64,000 nt of DNA, taken from contig NZ_CAXQBR010000038.1 in the NCBI RefSeq assembly GCF_964222135.1, positions 1 through 64,000 on the forward strand. The letters are read 5' to 3'. Of this stretch, positions 40,813 to 48,988 are shown piece after piece. A program made the position numbers and the translations under genes. The notes beneath the pieces are model-generated. The model was not told where the DNA came from, made no database searches, and saw only the letters and a list, made by a program, of their open reading frames with translations. Origin of the DNA: Euzebya sp. Its GTDB lineage: Bacteria; Actinomycetota; Nitriliruptoria; Euzebyales; Euzebyaceae. Numbering within the stretch: the first letter of the stretch is position 1; each line of letters opens with the position of its first letter.

Positions 40813-42891
40813 ATGTTCGCCTCGACGGAGACCGAGACCGATCCGTTCGCCCGCCTGAACGCCGCCCAGCGGGAGGCGGTCGATCACGACGGCGGGCCGC
40901 TGCTGGTCCTGGCCGGCGCCGGCACGGGCAAGACCACCACGCTGGCCGCGCGCGTCGCCCGGCTGGTGCGGGACGGGACGGACCCCGAGCGGATCCTCCT
41001 GCTCACCTTCACCCGCCGGGCAGCGGGGGAGATGCGCTCGCGGGCCGCGCGGATGGTCGCGGCCAGCGGCACCGACGCCCGGACCGGGCGCGTCGTGGGC
41101 GGCACCTTCCACGCCGTCGCCAACTCCCTCCTGCGCCGCTACGCCGACCGGATCGGGCTGGCCTGCGACTTCGGCCTGCTCGACGCGATCGACGCCGAGG
41201 ACCTGATGGACCTGGTCCGTGACGACCTCGGCGTGGCGCAGGGCGCCTCCCGGTTCCCCCGCAAGGGCACCCTCGCCGCGATCTACACGCGGGTCGTCAA
41301 CGCCCGGACGCCGCTCGAGACCGTCCTCGAACAGCACTTCGGCTGGTGTGCGGAGCACCGCGAGGCGATCGGCCGGGTGTTCAGCGCCTACACGGCCCGC
41401 AAGCGCGACCGGAACCTCCTCGACTACGACGACCTGCTGCTCCACTGGAAGGTCCTGGCCGAGGCCCCCGGCATCGGCGACGAGCTGGGCGCCGCCTTCG
41501 ACCACGTCCTGGTCGACGAGTACCAGGACACCAACGCCCTGCAGGCCGAGATCGTCCAGGCGCTGCGCCGCCACGACGACCGCGTGACGGTGGTCGGCGA
41601 CGACGCCCAGGCCATCTACGCCTTCCGGGCCGCGAGCGTCGACCACATCCTCCGATTCCCCGAGGCCTTCTCCGGCACCACGATCGTGCGGCTCGAGCGG
41701 AGCTACCGCTCGACCCAGCCGGTCCTCGACACCGCGAACGCCCTGGTCACCCAGATGCCGCAGGTGATCGCGAACCCGGCGTTCGGCAAGGCCCTCCACT
41801 CCGACCGGATGGAGGGGGACCGGCCGCGCCTCCACACCTGCCACGACGAGGAGGACCAGTCGGTCCGGATCTGCGAGGCGGTCCTCGCCCGTCGTGAGGA
41901 GGGGACCGCCCTCAGCGCCCAGGCGGTGCTGTTCCGGACCGGGCACCACTCCGCCCACCTGGAGCTCGAGCTCAGCCGCCGCAACATCCCGTTCGTGAAG
42001 TACGGCGGGCTCAAGTACCTCGAGGCCGCGCACGTCAAGGACCTCCTCGCGCTGCTGCGGATCCTCGACAACGGGTCCGACGAGCTGGCCTGGTTCCGGA
42101 TCCTCCAGCGCGTCGAGGGGATCGGACCGGCCCGCGCCCGGGCGGTCATGGCCGACCTGGCGGGCGGCACGCCCGACCAGGCCGTCGGCCGGCTCGCCCG
42201 CTGGGGGGACCCCGATGACGTGGGCGCGGACCTCCCGCCGGCGAGCCGTACCGCCCTCGGTGCCCTCGCGACCGCGCTGGCCGACGCCTCCGCCATCGGG
42301 GAGGTGTCTGCGCAGGTCCAGCGCCTCGCGGAGTGGTACGCGCCGGTCCTGGCCCAGACCTTCGACGACCCGGCGCCGCGGCTGGCGGACCTCTCCCAGC
42401 TCGAGGCCCTCGCCGCCGGTGCGCCCGACCGGACGACGTTCCTCGACGACCTCGTCCTCGACCCGCCGGCGTCGACCGGCGACCTGGCCGGCCCGCCGCT
42501 GCTCGACGAGGACCACCTCGTCCTGTCCACCATCCACTCGGCGAAGGGGCTCGAGTGGGACGCCGTCCACCTGATCCACGCGAGCGACGGGATGATCCCG
42601 TCGGACATGAGCACCGGCCGGCCCGAGGAGGTGGAGGAGGAGCGCCGCCTGCTCTACGTCGCGCTCACCCGGGCGCGCGACTCCCTCGACGCGTACGTCC
42701 CGCTGCGCTACCACCACCAGCGCTTCGGCGGGTCCGACCGTCACAGCTACGGCCAGGTCAGCCGGTTCATCCAGGGACCGGTGCGCGACACGATGCAGCG
42801 GGTCGGCCCGACGGCGCGCGAGCGGGCGGTGCCGGTGCTGGCCGGCGGCGCCACCGCCCAGGTGGACGCGCTGCTCGAGGGGCTGTGGTGA
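40813..42891 (+). CDS. UvrD/PcrA-type superfamily 1 DNA helicase
   Basis: A 692-residue ATP-dependent 3'-5' helicase. Motifs in order: Q motif LNAAQREAV, Walker A GAGTGKTT at 35-42, LLTFTRRAAGEM (Ia), VLVDEYQDTNALQ (II), GDDAQAIYAFR (III), ERSYRSTQPVL (IV), STIHSAKGLEWDAVHL (V) and LLYVALTRARD (VI). Length is normal for a short UvrD-like protein without a fused nuclease domain. Likely role is DNA repair or replication-fork processing. It is translated from a probable leaderless transcript. Confidence 0.94.
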   Translation: MFASTETETDPFARLNAAQREAVDHDGGPLLVLAGAGTGKTTTLAARVARLVRDGTDPERILLLTFTRRAAGEMRSRAARMVAASGTDARTGRVVGGTFHAVANSLLRRYADRIGLACDFGLLDAIDAEDLMDLVRDDLGVAQGASRFPRKGTLAAIYTRVVNARTPLETVLEQHFGWCAEHREAIGRVFSAYTARKRDRNLLDYDDLLLHWKVLAEAPGIGDELGAAFDHVLVDEYQDTNALQAEIVQALRRHDDRVTVVGDDAQAIYAFRAASVDHILRFPEAFSGTTIVRLERSYRSTQPVLDTANALVTQMPQVIANPAFGKALHSDRMEGDRPRLHTCHDEEDQSVRICEAVLARREEGTALSAQAVLFRTGHHSAHLELELSRRNIPFVKYGGLKYLEAAHVKDLLALLRILDNGSDELAWFRILQRVEGIGPARARAVMADLAGGTPDQAVGRLARWGDPDDVGADLPPASRTALGALATALADASAIGEVSAQVQRLAEWYAPVLAQTFDDPAPRLADLSQLEALAAGAPDRTTFLDDLVLDPPASTGDLAGPPLLDEDHLVLSTIHSAKGLEWDAVHLIHASDGMIPSDMSTGRPEEVEEERRLLYVALTRARDSLDAYVPLRYHHQRFGGSDRHSYGQVSRFIQGPVRDTMQRVGPTARERAVPVLAGGATAQVDALLEGLW

Positions 42892-42902
42892 ACGTGATCC
42901 TG

Positions 42903-42930
42903 GTGACAACGAGGCGTGGCCGTGTAATCA
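42903..42930 (+). promoter_or_regulatory. Promoter GTGACA-16-TAATCA
   Basis: GTGACA at 42903-42908 and TAATCA at 42925-42930 with a 16-base spacer place the transcription start about at the ATG (42938), so the protease mRNA is probably leaderless. Confidence 0.45.
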
Positions 42931-42937
42931 TGTAAGC

Positions 42938-43807
42938 ATGACCATCGACCTGGCCGCGCTGGCCGCCACCGCAGGACCCGCCGTCGTGGGCGTCGCCCGG
43001 GGCCGCCACAGGGGCGGGACCGGGACCGTCATCGCCACCGACACGATCGTGACCGCCGCGCACACCGCCGGCGGCGCCCCCCGCGTGACCGTCCACCTCG
43101 GCGACGGCCGGACCGTCTCGGGGGACGTGGCGGGCGTCGACGAGGACCTCGACCTCGCCGTCGTCACCGCCGACCTCGGGGGGATCACGCCGCTCGCCTG
43201 GGGTGACGGGACCGGCCTCGCCGTCGGGGACCAGGTCGCGGCGCTGGCCGCACCTGACGGCACGACCCGGACGACGATCGGGACGATCGCCGCGGTGGGC
43301 AGCCGGCTGCGCACCCGCACCGGCTCGCCTGTCGACCGGCTCGTCGAGCACACCGCCCCGTTGGTCCGCGGCGCCTCCGGTGGCCCGGTGCTCGATGCCG
43401 ATGGCACGGTCGTCGCCCTCGATCTCAACCGCCTCGACGGTGGGCTCTACCAGGCCGTCGTCGTCGATGACGACCTGCGCACCACGGTGGCGGCCCTCGC
43501 GGAGGGGACCCGCCCCGACCGCCCGCGGCTCGGCATCAGCGCCACCCCCGACCGGATGACCGCCCACCTGCGCGACGCGGTCGGGCTCCCCCCGCGCGAC
43601 GGCGTGCTGGTCGCCGGGGTGGCGGAGGGGTCACCGGCTGCGACGGCCGGGCTGTCGCGCGGTGACCTGATCGTCGCGGTCGACGACCAGCCCCTCCACC
43701 GGACCGACGACCTCCTCCTCGCCCTGCGCCGCAGGGCCGGCGTGGCCGTCACCCTCGACGTGGTCCGCGGCGTCGACGAGCGGACCGTCGAGGTCGCGCT
43801 GACCTGA
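42938..43807 (+). CDS. HtrA-like trypsin-fold protease with PDZ domain, no signal peptide
   Basis: A 289-residue S1C-type serine protease with catalytic H42 (TAAHTAGG), D72 (EDLDLAVV) and S147 (RGASGGPVLD), followed by a PDZ domain at about 200-285 (VLVAGVAEGSPAATAGLSRGDLIVAVDDQPLH). Unlike most HtrA/DegP proteins it has no signal peptide or membrane anchor, so a cytoplasmic quality-control or regulatory role is likely. The ATG at 42938 is supported by a promoter that ends right there. It converges on the Spo0H-like sigma gene. Confidence 0.88.
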   Translation: MTIDLAALAATAGPAVVGVARGRHRGGTGTVIATDTIVTAAHTAGGAPRVTVHLGDGRTVSGDVAGVDEDLDLAVVTADLGGITPLAWGDGTGLAVGDQVAALAAPDGTTRTTIGTIAAVGSRLRTRTGSPVDRLVEHTAPLVRGASGGPVLDADGTVVALDLNRLDGGLYQAVVVDDDLRTTVAALAEGTRPDRPRLGISATPDRMTAHLRDAVGLPPRDGVLVAGVAEGSPAATAGLSRGDLIVAVDDQPLHRTDDLLLALRRRAGVAVTLDVVRGVDERTVEVALT

Positions 43808-43825
43808 CCGGCGCCCGCGCGGCCC

Positions 43826-44461
43826 TCAGGCCGCCGCGGCCACCCGCTGGTCGAGGTACCCGCCGAGCTTGCGCCGGATGCGCTGCACCGCGTTGTCGAC
43901 GGCCTTGACGTGGCGGCCCAGGTCCTCGGCGATGACGGCGTAGGACTCGCCGCTCACGTACCGGGTCAGCACGTCGGCCTCGAGGTCGGTCAGCACGGTC
44001 GCGCAGTAGGAGCGCAGCTGGTCCACCTCCGCCTGCCAGGTCACGTGCGTCGCGGGGTCGTCGTCGACCTGGACGACCACGGCGCCGGCCGGGCGGTCGT
44101 CGCCGGGCTCCTCCGGCCCGTCGAGCGGGACGTAGGCGTTCAGCGGCGAGTGCTTCAGCCGGGTCGCCCCCTTCACCGCGGTGAGCACCTGCCGGGTGAC
44201 GCACATGTCGGCGAAGGCCCGGAAGCAGGGGTGCTTGTCGTGGTCGTAGTCCCGCACCGCCTTGTACAGCCCGATCATCCCCTCCTGGACGACGTCCTGG
44301 TGATCGCCGCCAGCCAGGAAGTAGCTGCGCGCCTTGCTGCGGACCAGGGGCCGCAGACGGCCGATGACCTCCGCCAGGGCCACGTCGTCCCCGGCTCGTG
44401 CCAGGAGCACCAGGTCCTCATCGCTCAGCGAGGTCCCTCGATCCGCACTGCGACGTTCCAC
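43826..44461 (-). CDS. Spo0H/SigH-like RNA polymerase sigma factor
   Basis: A 211-residue sigma factor strikingly like Bacillus SigH (Spo0H): DHQDVVQEGMIGLYKAVRDYD, then CFRAFADMCVTRQVLTAVK and ATRLKHSPLNAYVPLDG. Region 4 is EADVLTRYVSGESYAVIAEDLGRHVKAVDNAVQRIRRKL. In Firmicutes this factor controls early stationary-phase and sporulation genes; what it controls in this actinobacterium is unknown. Start is GTG 44461, after a GGGACGG-like ribosome site. No anti-sigma gene is adjacent. Confidence 0.9.
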   Translation of the reverse strand: MERRSADRGTSLSDEDLVLLARAGDDVALAEVIGRLRPLVRSKARSYFLAGGDHQDVVQEGMIGLYKAVRDYDHDKHPCFRAFADMCVTRQVLTAVKGATRLKHSPLNAYVPLDGPEEPGDDRPAGAVVVQVDDDPATHVTWQAEVDQLRSYCATVLTDLEADVLTRYVSGESYAVIAEDLGRHVKAVDNAVQRIRRKLGGYLDQRVAAAA

Positions 44462-44533
44462 GCGTCCGTCCCACCATTCAGTCGTCGGCCTGCGATCAAC
44501 CCAACGACGACGACGCCGTGGCGTTACGCCCCC

Positions 44534-45034
44534 TCACCCGCGGGAGCGCACCCAGTCCCGCCGCATCTGGGTCAGCTCGAGGTCGCGACGGGTGGCGGGG
44601 TGGACCACGAGGCCCAGCACGACGAGGTTCGCGAGGCCCGCCCCGATCCCCCAGATCGCGTTCGGTCCCGGGTCCCCGCCGAGCGTCGGGCCACCGGCCA
44701 GCAGCAGGGCGACGACCCCGTAGGTGCCGAGGATGAAGGTCGCGGCACCGAACGCCGACGGCGAGCGGCGGAGGAGCAGCGCGCCGGCGAAGAGGTGCGG
44801 CAGGCACAGCAGCCACTGCACGACCGCGAGGATCGTCGCCACGGTCCCGCTCGCGTCCAGCCCGATCCCGGTCGCGACGAGGGTCTCGTCCTCCACCCCG
44901 GTCTGCAGGGTGAGGAACGTCCACAGCGCGAAGGCCAGGGACAGCCCGACGGTCCCCAGCCCGGCGGCCGTGGTCGTGGGCGCCCGCCCCGCGTCGGCCA
45001 GCTCCGGTGGCAGGCCCGCCCGGGTGTCAGCCAT
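44534..45034 (-). CDS. Four-helix membrane protein coupled to typA
   Basis: A 166-residue protein with four likely membrane segments (about residues 25-45, 60-85, 95-115 and 125-145) and a short basic C-terminal tail (ATRRDLELTQMRRDW). No family recognised. Its ATG (45034) overlaps the end of typA by eight bases (ATGGCTGA), which shows co-translation with TypA. A longer upstream frame inside typA was rejected. Confidence 0.7.
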   Translation of the reverse strand: MADTRAGLPPELADAGRAPTTTAAGLGTVGLSLAFALWTFLTLQTGVEDETLVATGIGLDASGTVATILAVVQWLLCLPHLFAGALLLRRSPSAFGAATFILGTYGVVALLLAGGPTLGGDPGPNAIWGIGAGLANLVVLGLVVHPATRRDLELTQMRRDWVRSRG

Positions 45035-46949
45035 CGTGCTTCGCGCGCTTCGCCTCCCGAGCGCGCTGGACCTGGTCCAGCTCCACCTTCCGCAGGCGGA
45101 CCGCGTCCGGGGTGACCTCGACGCACTCGTCACCGCGGATCCACTCGAGGCACTGCTCGAGCGCCATGACCTTGGGGGGCGTGAGGCGGACGAGCTCCTC
45201 ACCGGTGGCCGAGCGGATGTTGTTGAGCTTCTTCTCCTTGGTGACGTTGATGTCCATGTCCTCGCCACGGGCGTTCTCGCCGACGATCATCCCCTCGTAG
45301 ACCTCCTCGCCGGGCTTGACGAACATCACGCCGCGGTCCGACAGGTTCTGCAGGGCGAAGGAGGTGGCGGGACCGAGGCGGTCGGCGACCAGGGAGCCGC
45401 TGGCGCGGGTGCGGACCTCGCCCATCCACGGGACGTACTCCTCGAAGCTGCGGTTGAGCACCCCGGTGCCGCGCGTCGCGGTGAGGAACTCGGTGCGGAA
45501 CCCGATCAGTCCGCGGGTCGGGGCGTGGTACTCCGCCCTGATCCACCCGGTCCCGTGGTTGGTCATGGCCACCATGATCCCCCGGCGCTCGGCCACCAGC
45601 TGGGTGACGGTCCCGGAGTGCTCCTCGGGCACGTCGACGGTGACCCGCTCGAGCGGCTCGTGGCGCACGCCGTCGATCTCCTGGGGGATGACCTGCGGCT
45701 TGCCGACGGTCAGCTCGAAGCCCTCACGCCGCATCTGCTCCACCAGGATGGCCAGCTGCAGCTCGCCACGGCCCTTCACCTCCCACGCGTCCGGGCGCTC
45801 GGTCGGGGAGACCCGCAGGGCGACGTTGCCGACCAGCTCGCGGTCCAGGCGGTCCTTCAGGACGCGGGCGGTGACCTTGTCGCCCGACCGGCCCGACAGC
45901 GGCGAGGTGTTGATGCCGATCGTCATGGCCAGGGTCGGCTCGTCGATGCGGATCGCCGGCAGGGCACGCGGGTCCTCCGGATCCCCGAGCGTGTCACCGA
46001 TCATGACCTCGTCGATGCCCGCGACGGCGCAGATCCCGCCCGGGCCGACCGAGTCGACGCCGACGCGCTCGAGCCCCTCGGTCGCGAACAGCTCGACCAC
46101 CTTCACGCGGGTGGTCACCCCTCCCTCGGCGATCCAGGCGACCTGCTGGCCCTTGCGGATCGTCCCGTTGTGCACCCGGCACAGCGCCAGGCGGCCCAGG
46201 TAGGGCGAGGCGTCGAGGTTGGTGACGAGCGCCTGGAGGGGCGCCTCCGCGTCGTAGGAGGGGGCGGGGATGGTCCCGAGGATCGTCTCGAACAGCGGCG
46301 CCAGGTCCGTGCCCGGCTCGTCGGCCGCCAGGCTGGCCGTGCCCGCCTTCGCGTTCGTGTACACGATCGGGAAGTCGATCGCGTCCTCGGGGACGTCGAG
46401 GTCGAACAGCAGCTCGAAGACCTCGTCGACGACCTCGGCGGGGCGGGCATCGGGTCGGTCGATCTTGTTGATGACCAGGATCATCGGGAGGTGGGTGGCC
46501 TCGACCCCCGCCGCCTGCGTGGCCGCCGCGCCCGGGGCGCGCATCGACATGGCCTTGCGGAGGACGAAGCGGGTCTGGGGGAGCGGCCCCTCCGCCGCGT
46601 CGACCAACAGGACGATCCCGTCGACCATCGTCAGCGCCCGCTCGACCTCGCCGCCGAAGTCGGCATGCCCGGGCGTGTCGACGATCGTGATCAACACCTC
46701 GTCCCGCTCGTCGGTCGCCGGCGCCCGGACCGACGTGTGCTTCGCGAGGATGGTGATGCCCTTCTCGCGCTCGAGGTCCATCGAGTCCATGACCCGGTTG
46801 GCGACGTCCTGGTTCTCCCGGAACGTGCCGGACTGGTGCAGCATCGCGTCGACGAGGGTGGTCTTGCCGTGGTCGACGTGGGCGACGATCGCGATGTTGC
46901 GCAGGTCGTCGCGGGTGCGCCAGGCGGTGGAGGTGTCGGTCGAGGTCAT
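45027..46949 (-). CDS. typA: GTP-binding protein TypA/BipA
   Basis: A 640-residue translational GTPase of the ribosome-binding BipA family, active in stress or low-temperature adaptation and ribosome assembly in other bacteria. G-domain motifs: [24 protein letters not shown] and [10 protein letters not shown]. The later domains include the family segment [28 protein letters not shown] and the C-terminal [22 protein letters not shown]. The start is ATG 46949, with TGGAG close upstream; a longer frame to 47012 is not needed. It is followed by, and overlaps, a membrane protein gene. Confidence 0.96.
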   Translation of the reverse strand: MTSTDTSTAWRTRDDLRNIAIVAHVDHGKTTLVDAMLHQSGTFRENQDVANRVMDSMDLEREKGITILAKHTSVRAPATDERDEVLITIVDTPGHADFGGEVERALTMVDGIVLLVDAAEGPLPQTRFVLRKAMSMRAPGAAATQAAGVEATHLPMILVINKIDRPDARPAEVVDEVFELLFDLDVPEDAIDFPIVYTNAKAGTASLAADEPGTDLAPLFETILGTIPAPSYDAEAPLQALVTNLDASPYLGRLALCRVHNGTIRKGQQVAWIAEGGVTTRVKVVELFATEGLERVGVDSVGPGGICAVAGIDEVMIGDTLGDPEDPRALPAIRIDEPTLAMTIGINTSPLSGRSGDKVTARVLKDRLDRELVGNVALRVSPTERPDAWEVKGRGELQLAILVEQMRREGFELTVGKPQVIPQEIDGVRHEPLERVTVDVPEEHSGTVTQLVAERRGIMVAMTNHGTGWIRAEYHAPTRGLIGFRTEFLTATRGTGVLNRSFEEYVPWMGEVRTRASGSLVADRLGPATSFALQNLSDRGVMFVKPGEEVYEGMIVGENARGEDMDINVTKEKKLNNIRSATGEELVRLTPPKVMALEQCLEWIRGDECVEVTPDAVRLRKVELDQVQRAREAKRAKHDG

Positions 46950-47016
46950 GGGCTCCAGGATGCCCGTCGCCCACGAGCCCACAGGCTGGCCGGCCGCCGT
47001 GGCATCCGGCACCCGG

Positions 47017-48879
47017 TCATGACAGGAAGGCCGTCAGCTCCCACGGCCCTGACTCGGTCGGGTCCCGGTGGGTGGCGAGGAGCGTGTAGGTCCCCGCGTG
47101 GGGGACGCCGACCTCGATGTGCGCATCACCCCCCTGGCCGCTGTCGTCGTCCTCGGCGACGACGGTCCCGTCCGGCGCCAGCAGCTGGAGGTAGCTGTCG
47201 ACCTCGTCGGACCGCAGGTCGGCGGTGAGGACGTCCCCGTCCGCCGCCTCGACGGTGAACGCGACCGCCTGCGCCTCGGTGAGGTCCCCGGAGAACGTGC
47301 CCGCCATGTCCCCTCCGAGCGCCCGCACCTCCACCGGGGCGGCGACGACCTCGTAGGCGCCCGCGGAGTCCCCCGCGAAGTCGGCCAGGAGCAGGGTGAG
47401 GGGGGCGAGGGACGGGTCGACCGGGTGGGCGATCAGGGCGTCGTGGCCGTCCACGCCGCCGCCGAGGTCGTCGTCGGCCAGCTGCTCGACCCCGTCGGCG
47501 TCCTGCAGGCTGATCACCGGGTCGACGTCACCGGAGCCCCGCGCGAGGAGCCAGACGTACGGCGCCTCCGGGGTCGGGACCCGGAAGGCCTGGGCACGGC
47601 CGGCCTCGAGCTCGCCCGCGGCCACCGCCCCCGGCTCGAGCACCTGCACCTCGTCGTAGGGGACCGAGGGGGCCTCGGCCAGGCCGATCGGCGCCAGCTC
47701 GTCGACGTCCGGTCCGTCGTCGGCCGTCGACCCGTCGCCGGACCGCAGGGCCAGCGCCACGCCCACCACGCCGATGACCGCCACGAGCCCGCCGACGAGG
47801 ACGAGTCGCCGACCGCCCCCCCTGGCGCTGCCGTCGGCACCTGCCGGACCGGCGACGCCCACCGGCGGTGCGGGCGGCGCCACCCCGACCGCCGTCGACA
47901 GGAGGTCGGGCACCGCCGGGGTCGCGGGGGGGGTGGGGCGGGCGGCGGGTGGCACCGGGGGCAGGTCGGGCGCGGGCGCCCCCGCGGCGTCGAGGGCGGC
48001 GATCAGCCGTGCGGCGAACGCCGCAGCGCTCGGCGGTCGGTCGGCCGGGTCCTTCGCCATCGCCTCGACGATCGCGTCCTGGACCGCGGCGGGGACGTCG
48101 GTGTCCAACCGCGGCACGGGTGCGGTCAGGATGCGGTGGAGGTGGGGGAGGACGGACTCGTCGGTGTCGACGGCGAAGGCAGAGGCGCCCGCGATCAGCG
48201 CGTACAGCGTCGACGCCAGGCCGTAGACGTCGGATGCCACGCTCGGCCGGTGCCCGTTCAACACCTCGGGGGCGGCGTGGGCCAGGCTGGCCGTCACCTG
48301 CCCGCTGGTCGTCTCCGGCCCGCCGACCACCCGGGCGATGCCGAAGTCGCTCAGGACCACGTCGCCGTAGCGGCCGACCAGGATGTTCGCCGGCTTGATG
48401 TCGCGGTGCAGCACCCCGGCGTCGTGGGCGGCGCCGAGCGCGCCGCAGAGGCGGATGCCGATGCCGCAGGCCTCCTGCCAGCCGACCGGCCGGCCGGCGT
48501 CGAGCCGGTCCTGCAGCGACCCGCCCGCGTAGAAGGGCATGAGCAGGTACGGCCGTCCCGCCGGCGTGGTCCCGGCGTCGTGGACCGTGGCGATCGCGGG
48601 GTGGGTGCTCAGCAGGCCGAGCGCGTGGCGCTCGCGCTCGAACCGGGCGAGCGACCGGTCGTCGAGCCGCCGGTCGAGCACCTTGACCGCGACCTCGCGG
48701 CCGAACGCCGGCTGGTGCGCGCGGTACACGGTGGCGAACCCGCCGCGACCGACCTCCTCCACGCCGGTCAGCCCCGGGATGCCGAGGTCCTCGGCACCGT
48801 CAGCCGCGACCTGCGGCCCATCGGGGGGCATGCGGCGCATGCTACGCCTGCGCAGGTCGTGGTGGAGGGGTGTCGTCAT
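47017..48879 (-). CDS. Membrane Ser/Thr protein kinase with PPC-like extracellular region
   Basis: A protein of about 620 residues. The kinase domain (about 35-295) has [18 protein letters not shown] (lysine), [18 protein letters not shown] and AAPEVLNG, so it should be active. A Pro/Ala-rich linker leads to one membrane span ([19 protein letters not shown]) and an outer part with two bacterial pre-peptidase-like (PPC) repeats (VSLQDADG-type and [19 protein letters not shown]) in place of the usual PASTA domains. The start is uncertain: ATG 48879, 48840 and 48831 are all in frame. It is divergent from the wall-protein gene, which may be functionally linked. Confidence 0.88.
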   Translation of the reverse strand: MTTPLHHDLRRRSMRRMPPDGPQVAADGAEDLGIPGLTGVEEVGRGGFATVYRAHQPAFGREVAVKVLDRRLDDRSLARFERERHALGLLSTHPAIATVHDAGTTPAGRPYLLMPFYAGGSLQDRLDAGRPVGWQEACGIGIRLCGALGAAHDAGVLHRDIKPANILVGRYGDVVLSDFGIARVVGGPETTSGQVTASLAHAAPEVLNGHRPSVASDVYGLASTLYALIAGASAFAVDTDESVLPHLHRILTAPVPRLDTDVPAAVQDAIVEAMAKDPADRPPSAAAFAARLIAALDAAGAPAPDLPPVPPAARPTPPATPAVPDLLSTAVGVAPPAPPVGVAGPAGADGSARGGGRRLVLVGGLVAVIGVVGVALALRSGDGSTADDGPDVDELAPIGLAEAPSVPYDEVQVLEPGAVAAGELEAGRAQAFRVPTPEAPYVWLLARGSGDVDPVISLQDADGVEQLADDDLGGGVDGHDALIAHPVDPSLAPLTLLLADFAGDSAGAYEVVAAPVEVRALGGDMAGTFSGDLTEAQAVAFTVEAADGDVLTADLRSDEVDSYLQLLAPDGTVVAEDDDSGQGGDAHIEVGVPHAGTYTLLATHRDPTESGPWELTAFLS

Positions 48880-48988
48880 CAGCTCGCAAGGCCTCCGAAG
48901 CGGACCCGAAGGATCTCCGAAGGCGGCCTGAAGGGCGGTCGGCACCGTCGTGGACATGCATCCCGCATCGACCACGAGGAGTGAAGAG

